Shown here: positions 15,606 through 23,917 of the stretch, piece by piece
How positions within the stretch are numbered: position 1 is the first letter of the stretch
Layout of the letters: every line of letters starts with the position of its first letter
DNA from: an uncultured Nitrospinaceae bacterium
GTDB lineage: Bacteria > Nitrospinota > Nitrospinia > Nitrospinales > VA-1
Reading direction: 5' to 3'
DNA length: 30,466 nucleotides
Assembly: GCA_913043155.1 (NCBI GenBank)
Contig: CAJWLY010000001.1
Coordinates: forward strand, 1 to 30,466
Translations under genes and position numbers: made by a program
Notes under the pieces: generated by a model
Seen by the model: the letters and a program-made list of their open reading frames with translations, nothing else
What the model was told of the DNA's origin: nothing
Databases searched by the model: none

Positions 15606-16622
15606 TCAATTTTTCAGATACGAAAACATTTTATCTACACACCGGAGGGCGTTTTTCTGAATTTCGGGATCGAGTTCGATGATATTGGACGGAGCCGGGT
15701 TCTCTAGTGTGCTTAGAATATGCTCTAAAGAGTTGGCTTTCATATAACGGCAGGTGGTGCAGGTGCCAACAAACTGTTTCCTGGGAAACTCCGACTCCAA
15801 AACCCCAGTCAGCCCACATTCGGTGAGGAGGAAAAAACTGTCATTGTCGGATTCACGAACATAATCAAGCATGCCGCTGGTGGAACCGACGTAGTCGGCC
15901 TTGCCAACCACGCCCGGACTGCACTCGGGATGGACCAGAACTTTCACACCGGGAAAATTTCGCCGCACTTGATCGACGCTCTCGGGCTGATACTCTTCGT
16001 GAACGTAGCAGGTACCGTCGTACACATCCACCTGCTTGCCTGCGCCTTTATCACGTAAGAAATTTTTCACGTTTTCGCCCATTAGCCTGTCTGGAAGGAA
16101 ATAAATTTTGTCAGTCTCGATCCGTTCCATGATCGTATACACATTGGAGGAGGTCACGCACACATCGCAATTGGCCTTCACCTCGGCGGTGGTGTTGATA
16201 TAGCAGACGAAGGTGTGGTCGGGAAACTCCTCACGTAGACGTTTGACATCAGCGGCGGTGATTCCGTCGGCCAGGGTGCAGCCTCCGTCCGGGTTCGGGT
16301 CGAGCACCATTTTCCCCGGATTGACAATCTTGGCCGTCTCGGCCATAAACCGCACCGCCGTAAAAACGATAACTTCCGCATCCGATTCCAGTGCCTTTTT
16401 TGCAAGTCCGTACGAATCCCCCGTATGATCTGCAACCCCATACAGGATTTGCGGGGGAACATAGTTGTGTGCGAGGATGATCGCGTTTTTCTCACGCTTG
16501 AGTTGCTCGATACGTTCGATCACCGGCAGAAAGGTTTTGCACCTCTCCTCGGTGAACTGGCAGCACGGATTCCCAACGCGAATGTCCTTCAGTTTATTGT
16601 AAAGTTGTTCGACGGTCAGCAT
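15606..16622 (-). CDS. nadA: Quinolinate synthase A
   Basis: NadA condenses iminoaspartate and dihydroxyacetone phosphate to quinolinate for NAD synthesis, using an oxygen-sensitive [4Fe-4S] cluster. I take ATG at 16622, which starts MLTVEQLYNKLKDIR, 9 nt after the HIT stop; the longer frame to 16715 runs into the HIT gene. The 338-residue protein has AIILAHNYVPPQI, VRFMAETAKIVNP, CTLADGI, VTSSN, TCYVHEE, HPECSPGV, DYVGSTSGM and CRYMKAN. By alignment with E. coli NadA, Cys115, Cys205 and Cys291 should be the three cluster ligands. nadB and nadC are not in the window. Confidence 0.95.
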   Translation of the reverse strand: MLTVEQLYNKLKDIRVGNPCCQFTEERCKTFLPVIERIEQLKREKNAIILAHNYVPPQILYGVADHTGDSYGLAKKALESDAEVIVFTAVRFMAETAKIVNPGKMVLDPNPDGGCTLADGITAADVKRLREEFPDHTFVCYINTTAEVKANCDVCVTSSNVYTIMERIETDKIYFLPDRLMGENVKNFLRDKGAGKQVDVYDGTCYVHEEYQPESVDQVRRNFPGVKVLVHPECSPGVVGKADYVGSTSGMLDYVRESDNDSFFLLTECGLTGVLESEFPRKQFVGTCTTCRYMKANSLEHILSTLENPAPSNIIELDPEIQKNALRCVDKMFSYLKN

Positions 16623-16630
16623 ATAGGGAA

Positions 16631-16975
16631 TTAACCAGGAGGCCAGTGCATGGCACGTCCACCCAGCAGGTGGTAATGGACATGAAAAACCGATTGCCCC
16701 GCCTCGGCACCGCAATTGACCACGACGCGGAATCCGGATTGATCGAGTCCATAGTCCTTCGCCAAGCAGTTGGCAGCAGAGAAGACGGAACCGACGAGTT
16801 CCTGGTCCTTTTCATCCAGTTCCAGAATAGTCGAGTAATGTTTTTTCGGTATGATGAGGAGATGCACCGGCGCCTGTGGGTTGATGTCACTGATAGCAAA
16901 AACGCTGTCGCCGTCATATACCTTTTCGGCTGGGATATCCCCCTTCTCAATCTTGCAAAACAAGCAATCGCTCAT
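16631..16975 (-). CDS. HIT-family nucleotide-binding protein (Hint/HinT type)
   Basis: A 114-residue histidine triad protein. It begins MSDCLFCKIEKGDIPAEKVYDG, with the middle segment APVHLLIIPKKH and the catalytic HVHYHLLGG (His98, His100, His102). Hint proteins hydrolyse nucleoside phosphoramidates such as AMP-lysine, and the length and motif fit this branch. It is immediately upstream of nadA on the same strand with 8 bases between coding regions, so the two are likely co-transcribed. The promoter should lie in the gap before it (16976-17236) but I could not fix its hexamers. Confidence 0.94.
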   Translation of the reverse strand: MSDCLFCKIEKGDIPAEKVYDGDSVFAISDINPQAPVHLLIIPKKHYSTILELDEKDQELVGSVFSAANCLAKDYGLDQSGFRVVVNCGAEAGQSVFHVHYHLLGGRAMHWPPG

Positions 16976-17236
16976 ACCAACCTCTCAAAAAAAGCGCCTA
17001 AAACTGTCTTACCGCACCAACTATATCACCGGGCCTAGCCCGGAGCAAATCGGTTATTAAGGTAGTGATTATCCCGAATTGGAGTAGAGCAATCTTAGGA
17101 ACCACATACCAATGTGGTCACAGATACAGACAGAACCCCCAATCTTTGCCCTCCAGAGAACAAAGAGTTTTTATCCGCGCCAATCTCTGCCTTCCCATAC
17201 TTTGAAGCTTTTCAATGATGGGTGGACAAGCTATAT
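16976..17236. other. Intergenic region between pafA and HIT gene
   Basis: This 261-base gap contains no gene. It holds two clear inverted repeats: CCGGGC-cta-GCCCGG (17029-17043) and CCACAT-acca-ATGTGG (17102-17117). Neither is followed by a U-tract on the minus strand. They may be RNA hairpins at the end of the proteasome transcript or operators for the HIT-nadA unit. Confidence 0.4.
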
Positions 17237-18760
17237 TTATCCGCGGTTAAAGCCTTTTGCTTTTTCATACAATGCGGGCCTACTGATATTCCTTCGGGCG
17301 TGGCCCGGTACGGAGAGGCCGGACTCGACGGGTTCGCCGAGATCCATGTCTTTAAGGTAGTTCCTAATCTCGTCCTTGTAGGATATAAACGGATCAAGCA
17401 TGAGGAAAGGTTCTTCGTTCCGACTCAACCGGAACCCGATCCAGTCGATGAGGTATCCAACCTGTGTACTCATGAGGGTTTTGACAAGCTCGCCGCGCCC
17501 ATCGGCACGAGTGCCGCGCGGCGGAGTGGACTTGGCGTATTCGATGGCCTCGTTATTAGTCTTTCTTACGGCGTCACCGTTTTTCTCTAGCTCCCAGTAG
17601 AGCCCAGACTTCTTGCTGATATTGTGGTACTCAAGGTCGAGGCTCTTAAGCCATGGATCGTTCCAGTCGAGTTTTTCCTCGCGCTTAAACTCGCTCAACA
17701 TCCAGTACTTCGCTGCCCAGTCGACTCTGTCAATTAGCGCTTCCGGACCTTTTGGCAGATCGGTCAGCACCGATTCCCATCCGTCCAGTATCCAGTCGGC
17801 TTCATGACTCATTCCGGTGAGATGCTTCTTTGCAGTCTCGAGGATTTTCCACTGCAACTCAAGCGCGGTGGTGCGGGTTCCGTTTCTCAGCATAATCTCC
17901 CATTTGAATTCTGGATCTCGCGAGATTGACCGCATGGCTTCGACCGACTCGGCAAGTATCCAGTCGCGGTGTGCGAGGCCCTGCTCCATGAGTTCGAGCA
18001 TGAGTGCAGTGGTTCCCATCTTCATGGCGGCGGCGAACTCGTTCATGTTGGAATCGCCGACCAAGAGATGAATGCGCCGGTACTTGCTGGGATCGGACAA
18101 CGGTTCGTCGCGGGTATTGACAATAGCGCGGTTATACTGCACCCAGCGGTAAAACTCGTTGGGGATGTGGTCGGCCCGCTGGGAAATCTGAAAGTCCACC
18201 GTCTCCTCGGGCTCTTCGACGGAAATGCCTTCCCAGTCGCGAAAAGGATGCGGGTTGCACGCGCCAATGCGACCCGTGCCGCAGAAAATTTGTCGTGTCA
18301 CCAGAAACGCTGACAACAGTTTCAGGTTATCGCGCTCGTCGAAGGGAAACCCGCGGCTAACCAGATAATTTTCGTGACAGCCGAAGGTTGCGCTGGTTTC
18401 GAGATCAACATTGTTTTTGATAATGGCAATCGAATCACCCCAGCCCAGATCGTTCACCGCATCCTGAATGATGCAGTCGCCCGCTCGGTCATAGGTGATC
18501 AGGTCAGTCAGCGTGGCGCATTCGGGTGAGGCATACTCCAAGTGCCCCATATCGAGGTAGACGCGCCCGCCATTTAAGAGAAACCCACCGTTACCAGGCG
18601 GTTCGTCGTTAGCCCGGTAATGTAAGTCGAGAATACCGAGCTTAGACGTGAAGATATGATTCTTGATCCGATTCGCTGCATCGACCGGGTCAAGTTCAAA
18701 CTCGCTGTCCTTGATAAGCAGACCGTATTCAGTTTCCAGACCATAGATACGTTTTCTCAT
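17237..18760 (-). CDS. pafA: Proteasome tag ligase PafA (Pup/UBact ligase)
   Basis: PafA attaches the C-terminal Glu of the small tag to substrate lysines through an isopeptide bond, using ATP. This 507-residue homologue of carboxylate-amine ligases has RIYGLETEYGLLI at its N-terminus, the conserved LNGGRVYLDMGHLEYASPE with likely catalytic Asp70, and C-terminal-domain features LDLEYHNISKKSGLYWELE. It lacks the long Dop-specific insertion before the catalytic Asp. The start ATG at 18760 is 2 nt after the alpha-subunit stop, so it is the last gene of the six-gene operon. The length is a little above actinobacterial PafA. It should act on UBact (20339-20515) after Dop deamidates it. Confidence 0.95.
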   Translation of the reverse strand: MRKRIYGLETEYGLLIKDSEFELDPVDAANRIKNHIFTSKLGILDLHYRANDEPPGNGGFLLNGGRVYLDMGHLEYASPECATLTDLITYDRAGDCIIQDAVNDLGWGDSIAIIKNNVDLETSATFGCHENYLVSRGFPFDERDNLKLLSAFLVTRQIFCGTGRIGACNPHPFRDWEGISVEEPEETVDFQISQRADHIPNEFYRWVQYNRAIVNTRDEPLSDPSKYRRIHLLVGDSNMNEFAAAMKMGTTALMLELMEQGLAHRDWILAESVEAMRSISRDPEFKWEIMLRNGTRTTALELQWKILETAKKHLTGMSHEADWILDGWESVLTDLPKGPEALIDRVDWAAKYWMLSEFKREEKLDWNDPWLKSLDLEYHNISKKSGLYWELEKNGDAVRKTNNEAIEYAKSTPPRGTRADGRGELVKTLMSTQVGYLIDWIGFRLSRNEEPFLMLDPFISYKDEIRNYLKDMDLGEPVESGLSVPGHARRNISRPALYEKAKGFNRG

Positions 18761-18762
18761 GA

Positions 18763-19539
18763 CTATTTCAGCGCCACCTCTTTCAAAGCGTCGATTTCCT
18801 TTGTGTCCAATGCCCGATAGAGACGTTTACGTCCAGTATTTTTGTTCAATACCGCCGCCTCAAGAGTCCATTGCCCGAACGCATCCTTGAGGGTGGACGG
18901 CGCCTCGTCCGGTTCTTCACTGTCACTTTCATCACCCGCTTTATATTCACCCGAGTCATCCAGCTTGCATCCTTCCTCCCACAGGCACAGGCCTTTTTTG
19001 AGCGCCTGATTGAGTTTGAGCGAAGCAAAATCGGTTTTTTCAATTTCCTTCTGGATGTGCTCCTGCACCTTCCGGTCCCCCACGATGACAGTCCCCTTCC
19101 TAAAAGTTTCCCAGTAGCCGTCATAACTGAGGCGATAGAATTCGGCCACACCCTCGTTATTCAACTCGGCTAAGAGCAGTTGCACGAGATACGGTGCGCG
19201 CTGGACCTCCTCGAAATTCTGCTTGAGCGCTGGAGCGATGCCGAACTGTAAAAGGCGAGCGATTGTGACATCCTGCGCCGATCGGCTGAACCCTTCGACA
19301 TGGGCCATGTCAAGAAGCGTCATGCGCAAGCGCTCGATATCCGCCGGGTGGCCAAGCCCGCCCAGTGCAATGCGGTCATATATTTCGAAAATCTTTCCTG
19401 ACTGTGGGGCAAACCCAAAAATCACAGCGCCCTCATCATAAGGAACGCTGAGGACCGGCCGGGCCTTCTGCAGTTTCTCACGCACATAACTATGGCGTGT
19501 CGATATAGCTTCCATCCAGCGGAATGGTTCTTCAAACAC
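18763..19539 (-). CDS. prcA: 20S proteasome alpha subunit
   Basis: PrcA forms the outer rings of the 20S core and the gate that receives the ATPase. The 258-residue protein has the alpha-type N-terminal extension (MFEEPFRWMEAISTRHSYVR...), then RPVLSVPYDEGAVIFGFAP and IYDRIALGGLGHPADIERLR, and no nucleophilic Thr. Near residues 190-220 is an acidic loop, KAGDESDSEEPDEAPS, which replaces a glycine-rich one in Mycobacterium. The start is GTG at 19539, 2 nt after the beta-subunit stop; pafA follows 2 nt later. Order beta then alpha matches actinobacterial prcBA. Confidence 0.93.
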   Translation of the reverse strand: MFEEPFRWMEAISTRHSYVREKLQKARPVLSVPYDEGAVIFGFAPQSGKIFEIYDRIALGGLGHPADIERLRMTLLDMAHVEGFSRSAQDVTIARLLQFGIAPALKQNFEEVQRAPYLVQLLLAELNNEGVAEFYRLSYDGYWETFRKGTVIVGDRKVQEHIQKEIEKTDFASLKLNQALKKGLCLWEEGCKLDDSGEYKAGDESDSEEPDEAPSTLKDAFGQWTLEAAVLNKNTGRKRLYRALDTKEIDALKEVALK

Positions 19540-19541
19540 AG

Positions 19542-20342
19542 TTAACCCTTTTTCATAGAAGTTTTATAAAGATCTGCCATCTCATCTTCAGGAACGAACT
19601 GGTATCCGTTTTTGGTAATACGAGCGATGATAGGGTAGAGCTTATCCTCAGGCCGAGCCTGTCCAGTCGCCGAGTCAAACTGGGCGGCGGTCTGCAATAG
19701 CCGGATAGCCAGAGCAGACGCCTCTCGTTCACTGCGTTCTTCCAGCGGACGCGCCCCCCACAGGTTTTCGTGTTCCAGCACACCTCGGATCATGGGCGAC
19801 CCGGACCCGGTCGCAACATGGGTGAGTATCCGAAACTCTGCTCCAAGCATATCGTAGAAATAAAGAAATGGTTTTCCCTGCGAGCTATCGTAGGTAGCGA
19901 GGAGCGGGCTCACCGCGCCCACGCCCTGCATGGCCATGCCCACGTTTTCCTTGAGTAATTTCGACAAGGCACGTACTTTCCCCTCGGTGCTCATGGACTG
20001 GAGTTGGGACCGCCGGTAATATTCGAAGTTATGTGAGAGAATGCGCGCCATTTCGAACGCGGTGGCGGGGACGCCAGCAATTGCCATCAACGAATAATCA
20101 TCAATGGGAATCACCTTGTCGCAACGGTCGTACATGATAGCGTTACCCGCGGTGGCCCTGCGGTCACCCGCTACAATGACACCTTCTTTATAGTGGAACG
20201 CCAGTACGGTGGTTCCCTGGGAAATCTCGATGAACTTATTTTCAGGAAGACTTTTCAGCGGGCTCTGCCACTGGTAACCCGATCTATCGAGGAGCTCGAA
20301 GAAGTCGCCGGAAACGCGTACACGATCAGAGTGTGTTGTCAT
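19542..20342 (-). CDS. prcB: 20S proteasome beta subunit
   Basis: PrcB supplies the proteolytic sites of the inner rings. The 266-residue precursor has a propeptide of about 43 residues ending in SQG, followed by mature TTVLAFHYKEGVIVAGDRRA. Thr44 becomes Thr1; Asp60 (mature 17) and Lys76 (mature 33) complete the triad, with spacing exactly as in other beta subunits, so the protein is predicted active. SP-rich MLGAEF and GSGSPMIRGVLE fit the family. The ATG at 20342 overlaps the UBact stop (ATGA), indicating translational coupling. The next gene, prcA, begins 2 nt later. Confidence 0.96.
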   Translation of the reverse strand: MTTHSDRVRVSGDFFELLDRSGYQWQSPLKSLPENKFIEISQGTTVLAFHYKEGVIVAGDRRATAGNAIMYDRCDKVIPIDDYSLMAIAGVPATAFEMARILSHNFEYYRRSQLQSMSTEGKVRALSKLLKENVGMAMQGVGAVSPLLATYDSSQGKPFLYFYDMLGAEFRILTHVATGSGSPMIRGVLEHENLWGARPLEERSEREASALAIRLLQTAAQFDSATGQARPEDKLYPIIARITKNGYQFVPEDEMADLYKTSMKKG

Positions 20343-20515
20343 TGCCCTGTTCGCTGTTTGTAGCGTTCCGATTGCTTGGGGTCCACGCGTTTCATGCGCT
20401 TCAGAATATCGTCACGTCCCGGTCGGGTAACATCTGGACTCGAAGGTCCAGCGTCGCGCCGGTCGGGAGTGGGCTCTCTTTTTTCTTCCCTTCTCAAAGG
20501 GTCGTTCATAACCAT
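20339..20515 (-). CDS. ubact: UBact ubiquitin-like proteasome tag (Pup functional analogue)
   Basis: A very short gene between dop and prcB encoding 59 residues (or 57). The ATG at 20515 has AAAGGAG with 8 nt spacing; the second in-frame ATG at 20509 gives MNDPLRREEKREPTPDRR and overlaps the dop stop as ATGA. The protein is charged and low-complexity, probably disordered, and ends RMKRVDPKQSERYKQRTGQ. The segment RMKRVDPxQ and the RTGQ end match the UBact family described for Nitrospinota, Nitrospirota and related phyla. The terminal Gln predicts deamidation to Glu by Dop before PafA conjugates it. The stop overlaps the prcB ATG. It is unrelated at the residue level to actinobacterial Pup except for the GQ/GE end. 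Confidence 0.92.
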   Translation of the reverse strand: MVMNDPLRREEKREPTPDRRDAGPSSPDVTRPGRDDILKRMKRVDPKQSERYKQRTGQ

Positions 20516-21990
20516 TTAAATCGCTCCTTTTCAGAATTAAGCAGGTGTTCGACATCGGCAGAACTGACGATTTCCGAAAGGTCTAAAAACTCACCATCAG
20601 TAAATTCGATGCCTGTCCAGTGGATATTTTTGATCGTTCCCTCACTGCGCGTCACGGCGAGCCCGCGAATCAGTGCTCGCGTATCTTCCGGCGCCTGTTG
20701 AATGGCGCAGGCGACCTCATCTTCAGAAAACATAGAGAATACCTCGCCGTTCTGCTCCAGCCCTCGGTACAACCCACGGTCCGGATCAAGATTATGATAC
20801 TCCAGGTCGAGGCTTTTGATCCAAGGGTCGTCCCAACTCACTTTTTCCGATTCCATGAACTGGGTGAATAGGTTCTGCTTGATTGCCCAGTCGATACGGT
20901 CTGCTAGTTTTTCGGGGTGGTGCCTCAACTCGCTGAGGGTACGCCCCCACTCACGGATGATCCAATCCCATTCCTTGCACTGACCGGACAGTGTTTTCTC
21001 CACTGCTTCCAGATAAGCCTCCTGAATTTCCAGCGGTGTGACCGTGCTACCATTTTTTCGTTTCAAAAGCACGGTTCCCGTTTGGTCACGGGAAATTTTT
21101 TTTATTCCGACGACCGGATCTTCCAGCCCAACGGAAAGCGAAAGTTTTTCCTCGCCAATTAAAGTGAGGACCAGTCGCGTAGACCCCACCTTGAGCGCCG
21201 TGGCGTAAGGCGACATGTTGGCATCGCCCAGGATGAGATGCAATCGGCGATATTTCTCAGGCGTCGCGTGCGGTTCATCACGGGTATTGATGATGGGCCG
21301 CTGGGTCATCGTCTCGATGCTGAGCACCGTTTCGATGAAGTCCGACCGTTGCGCGAGTTGGAGCCCTCTGAACGACTCGCCGCGGCGCTGCTCCGATCCC
21401 ACCTTTCCCGCTCCGGCATAAAGCTGCCGGGTGACAAGAAATGGAACCAGTCCTTCCACCCAAAACTCAAAGGGCAAGCGGCGCGGGATGAGATAGTTGT
21501 CATGGGTACCGTAACTGTGTCCGCTGTAATCGGTGTTATTCTTAAACACCTGCACACCATGGGAATCGAGGTCGTTGTTCCTCAACCGGGCACACTCGGT
21601 GACGATGCGCTCTCCCGCAAGATCGTGTGTCACCAATTGAAACACACTGCCACATTCCGGCGTACTATATTCGGGATGCGTATGATCATTGTAGAAACGA
21701 GCACCGTTTTCCAGTACCCGATCACTTTTCATTTCCCAGTAAGTGTAAGGACGCTTGCTATCCTTGATACAAAACGCATCTTCCTCTTCGTCCTGCGCGA
21801 GGGAATCCACGTTGAATCCACGCATATCAAGATGCGTACGTTCGCGGGAATACGCCCAGTTGCCAAACTCGCTTTTCAAGCCGCAACGGTGGACGAGTTG
21901 CATCGATTCTTCAACGACGTCATAGTCCACATCGTCCCGGATAATGCCGTATTCCGTTTCCAATCCCAGCAGCGGAACAATTGCGCTCAT
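20506..21990 (-). CDS. dop: Tag deamidase/depupylase Dop
   Basis: Dop deamidates the C-terminal Gln of the tag and also removes the tag from substrates. This 494-residue PafA paralogue starts LLGLETEYGIIRDD and carries the Dop loop, a long insertion (about residues 40-92, with GNWAYSRERTHLDMRGFN) absent from PafA. The catalytic region GARFYNDHTHPEYSTPE has likely nucleophile/base Asp102. INTRDEPHATPEKYRRLH and SLDLEYHNLDPDRGLY are shared with PafA. The ATG at 21990 overlaps the ATPase stop, and the TGA overlaps the second UBact ATG. The insertion and the order next to UBact favour Dop over a second ligase. Confidence 0.94.
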   Translation of the reverse strand: MSAIVPLLGLETEYGIIRDDVDYDVVEESMQLVHRCGLKSEFGNWAYSRERTHLDMRGFNVDSLAQDEEEDAFCIKDSKRPYTYWEMKSDRVLENGARFYNDHTHPEYSTPECGSVFQLVTHDLAGERIVTECARLRNNDLDSHGVQVFKNNTDYSGHSYGTHDNYLIPRRLPFEFWVEGLVPFLVTRQLYAGAGKVGSEQRRGESFRGLQLAQRSDFIETVLSIETMTQRPIINTRDEPHATPEKYRRLHLILGDANMSPYATALKVGSTRLVLTLIGEEKLSLSVGLEDPVVGIKKISRDQTGTVLLKRKNGSTVTPLEIQEAYLEAVEKTLSGQCKEWDWIIREWGRTLSELRHHPEKLADRIDWAIKQNLFTQFMESEKVSWDDPWIKSLDLEYHNLDPDRGLYRGLEQNGEVFSMFSEDEVACAIQQAPEDTRALIRGLAVTRSEGTIKNIHWTGIEFTDGEFLDLSEIVSSADVEHLLNSEKERFKWL

Positions 21991-23606
21991 ATGATCGATC
22001 GGTTGAGAGTTTCAGCGGCGGCCTGATCGGCTTCGCTAGGACGCCGTACCCGCACCACCTGACGCGGGTCCACATCCAGCAGTTGAAGCCAATCTTCCAT
22101 ATTCGATTCGATGGGAAGCAGGCTCCCCTCCTTGAACTCGGTTTCCAGACATTCAGTCAGATCTCTGGCTAGGATTTTCAACTCCTTTCCGGCAATGGCC
22201 CGTTCGATAGCTTTTTCCTTGGCACGCTTGACGATTCCCTCAATGATCGCGCCGGAGATGAAATCTTTCCAGTACATCTTCTTGAATCCGCCTGTGCGCA
22301 GCGTCAGAACCAATACTTCCTGTTGCGCGCTCTTCTTAAAAAGCGTATCAAGAAACGGCCGGATCATAGCATCAAGATCATCATGCTCTCTGGGTAGGTT
22401 GGGTTTGAGATAAACTTTGAGAATGGCATCACAATCGTCGCGGTTAGGGCGCCCCACTTTGATCTTACGGTCAATTCTACCGGGCCGCAGGATAGCTGGA
22501 TCTATGAGGTCGGGCCGGTTGGTGGCCAGGATAACGACCGTGTCGCGAAGCGACTGGATCCCGTCCATCTCGGCGCAAAACATAGGAACGATTGTGTTGG
22601 TAATGTTGGAGACGCGCCATGCCTGCCGTGTCCCGAGAATCGATTCGGCCTCGTCGATAAAAATAAAAGGAACCTGTCCTTTTTCCTTGTAGTCCCGTGC
22701 CTTCTTGAAAATCTCGCGAATCTTGCGCTCCGATTCTCCCAGCCACATGTTGAGAATTTCGGGACCTTTGACATGAATAAACCGACCTTCTAGGCCTTGG
22801 TTGGATTCCTTTTCCTTGAGCTGCCGGATGATGTCGGAAAGAATAGCCCGGCCTATGAGTGTCTTGCCACAACCAGGCGGGCCGTAAAACAAAAATCCCT
22901 TTGGCAACTGATATTCCATCGTTGAAAGAATTTCCTTGTGAAGAATGGGATACTCGATGACCTTGCGCACCTCTTCAATGACCTGTTGTTGTCCACCCAC
23001 CTGAACCCAGTCGACGCATGCCAGTTCGTCTTCAACCGCAACACCTGACTTTCTTTTGGGTAAGCGAGCCAGAATGACGCGCTGGTTGGGATCGAGAATG
23101 ACTTCGTCGCCTTCCTTCAGCGATTCGGATTCCAGTTCAGGGTGATTCTGTGCCAGGGTTTCGCTATTAGAGCCTAGTCCGGAAACCAACCATTGCCCGT
23201 CGACCAAACGTGTTGTGATCCGAGCAATGGGTCCCTGCTCGGGCCGGGGCAGTTTGGCAATGGCGACGAATCCTTCGTTGAGGGCAACCTGATCACCAGG
23301 TTGAAGCGGGTCTTTTTCCAGAATTTCCGGGGATACTGCGGCCTGATATTCGGTACTGCCGACCACCAGGCGATACAAGTCTCCCTCGCCCGGTCCCAAC
23401 ACCGTGCCGATACGGTGGGCGGGGGATTTGAGCTTACCGATGGTTTCCTCAAGGGTTCTGATTTTTAAGGCATATTGCTGTGACGCCTGCTGAGCCTGGA
23501 AGAGAGCGTCTCGGAGATCCAAAATCTTTTCCTGAAGCTTGGGCCGGTCAGCGGTTTCTTCAAGAATCTGATCGATCAACTCGATGATATGGGTTTGGTC
23601 GCCCAT
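21987..23606 (-). CDS. arc: Proteasome-associated AAA+ unfoldase ARC/Mpa
   Basis: ARC/Mpa forms a hexamer that captures tagged proteins, unfolds them and threads them into the 20S core. The 539-residue protein has an N-terminal coiled coil (about 10-60), tandem OB domains (about 65-190), and an AAA+ module: Walker A GPPGCGKT (242-249), pore loop NMWLGESE (286-293), Walker B IFIDEAES (315-322), and RPGRIDR with Arg fingers near 374-380. The coiled coil is where the tag should bind. The pore aromatic is Trp rather than the usual Tyr. The C-terminus ends ETLNRSII and lacks the GQYL tail used by Mpa to dock in the alpha ring. It is the first gene of the operon. Confidence 0.94.
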   Translation of the reverse strand: MGDQTHIIELIDQILEETADRPKLQEKILDLRDALFQAQQASQQYALKIRTLEETIGKLKSPAHRIGTVLGPGEGDLYRLVVGSTEYQAAVSPEILEKDPLQPGDQVALNEGFVAIAKLPRPEQGPIARITTRLVDGQWLVSGLGSNSETLAQNHPELESESLKEGDEVILDPNQRVILARLPKRKSGVAVEDELACVDWVQVGGQQQVIEEVRKVIEYPILHKEILSTMEYQLPKGFLFYGPPGCGKTLIGRAILSDIIRQLKEKESNQGLEGRFIHVKGPEILNMWLGESERKIREIFKKARDYKEKGQVPFIFIDEAESILGTRQAWRVSNITNTIVPMFCAEMDGIQSLRDTVVILATNRPDLIDPAILRPGRIDRKIKVGRPNRDDCDAILKVYLKPNLPREHDDLDAMIRPFLDTLFKKSAQQEVLVLTLRTGGFKKMYWKDFISGAIIEGIVKRAKEKAIERAIAGKELKILARDLTECLETEFKEGSLLPIESNMEDWLQLLDVDPRQVVRVRRPSEADQAAAETLNRSII

Positions 23607-23917
23607 GAATAAATCCTTATAAATTAATGCCGATGGCCAATTGTACGTCCAAAAAATTTTCTACGTCAAGTGAATTTGTCCTTAATGCACGCGTCCAAAC
23701 TACTGCCCGCCGCGGTCGGGGCGCCGCTTTTATCTTTTTCTTCCACTTGTGTTTTTTTGGTACAATTTTAAGAGGGATAAAAACCGTAGTTATTGAATTT
23801 CAAAATATGGTAAAAGAATCACTATATCCCTTGTTATACAATCCTTTGCGTTTGGCTTTCAAGCCGCCGGGACAGTTTGCGGTGGGGTTCTGATGTGTTT
23901 CTACTTTTAAGGTTTTT
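23607..23917. other. Divergent intergenic region between the proteasome operon and the 23918 gene
   Basis: This 311-base gap contains the minus-strand promoter for the proteasome operon (23640-23669) and probably a plus-strand promoter. A GC-rich block, GCCGCGGTCGGGGCGCCGC (around 23710-23730), interrupts A/T-rich DNA and could fold, with TTTTATCTTTTTCTT after it on the plus strand. On the plus strand, TTGTTATACAATCC (about 23832-23845) resembles a -10 region without a good -35. No gene was found. Confidence 0.4.
23640..23669 (-). promoter_or_regulatory. Sigma-70-type promoter for the proteasome operon
   Basis: On the minus strand, TTGACG (23664-23669) and TACAAT (23640-23645) are separated by 18 bases. 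Transcription would begin near 23633, giving a leader of roughly 27 bases before the ATG at 23606. An AAGGA ribosome binding site lies 7-8 bases before that ATG. Confidence 0.6.

Noticed and set aside
21238..22026. 262-codon plus-strand open frame across dop
   Set aside because: It mirrors dop on the other strand, and dop has family motifs throughout. No independent motif was found in it.
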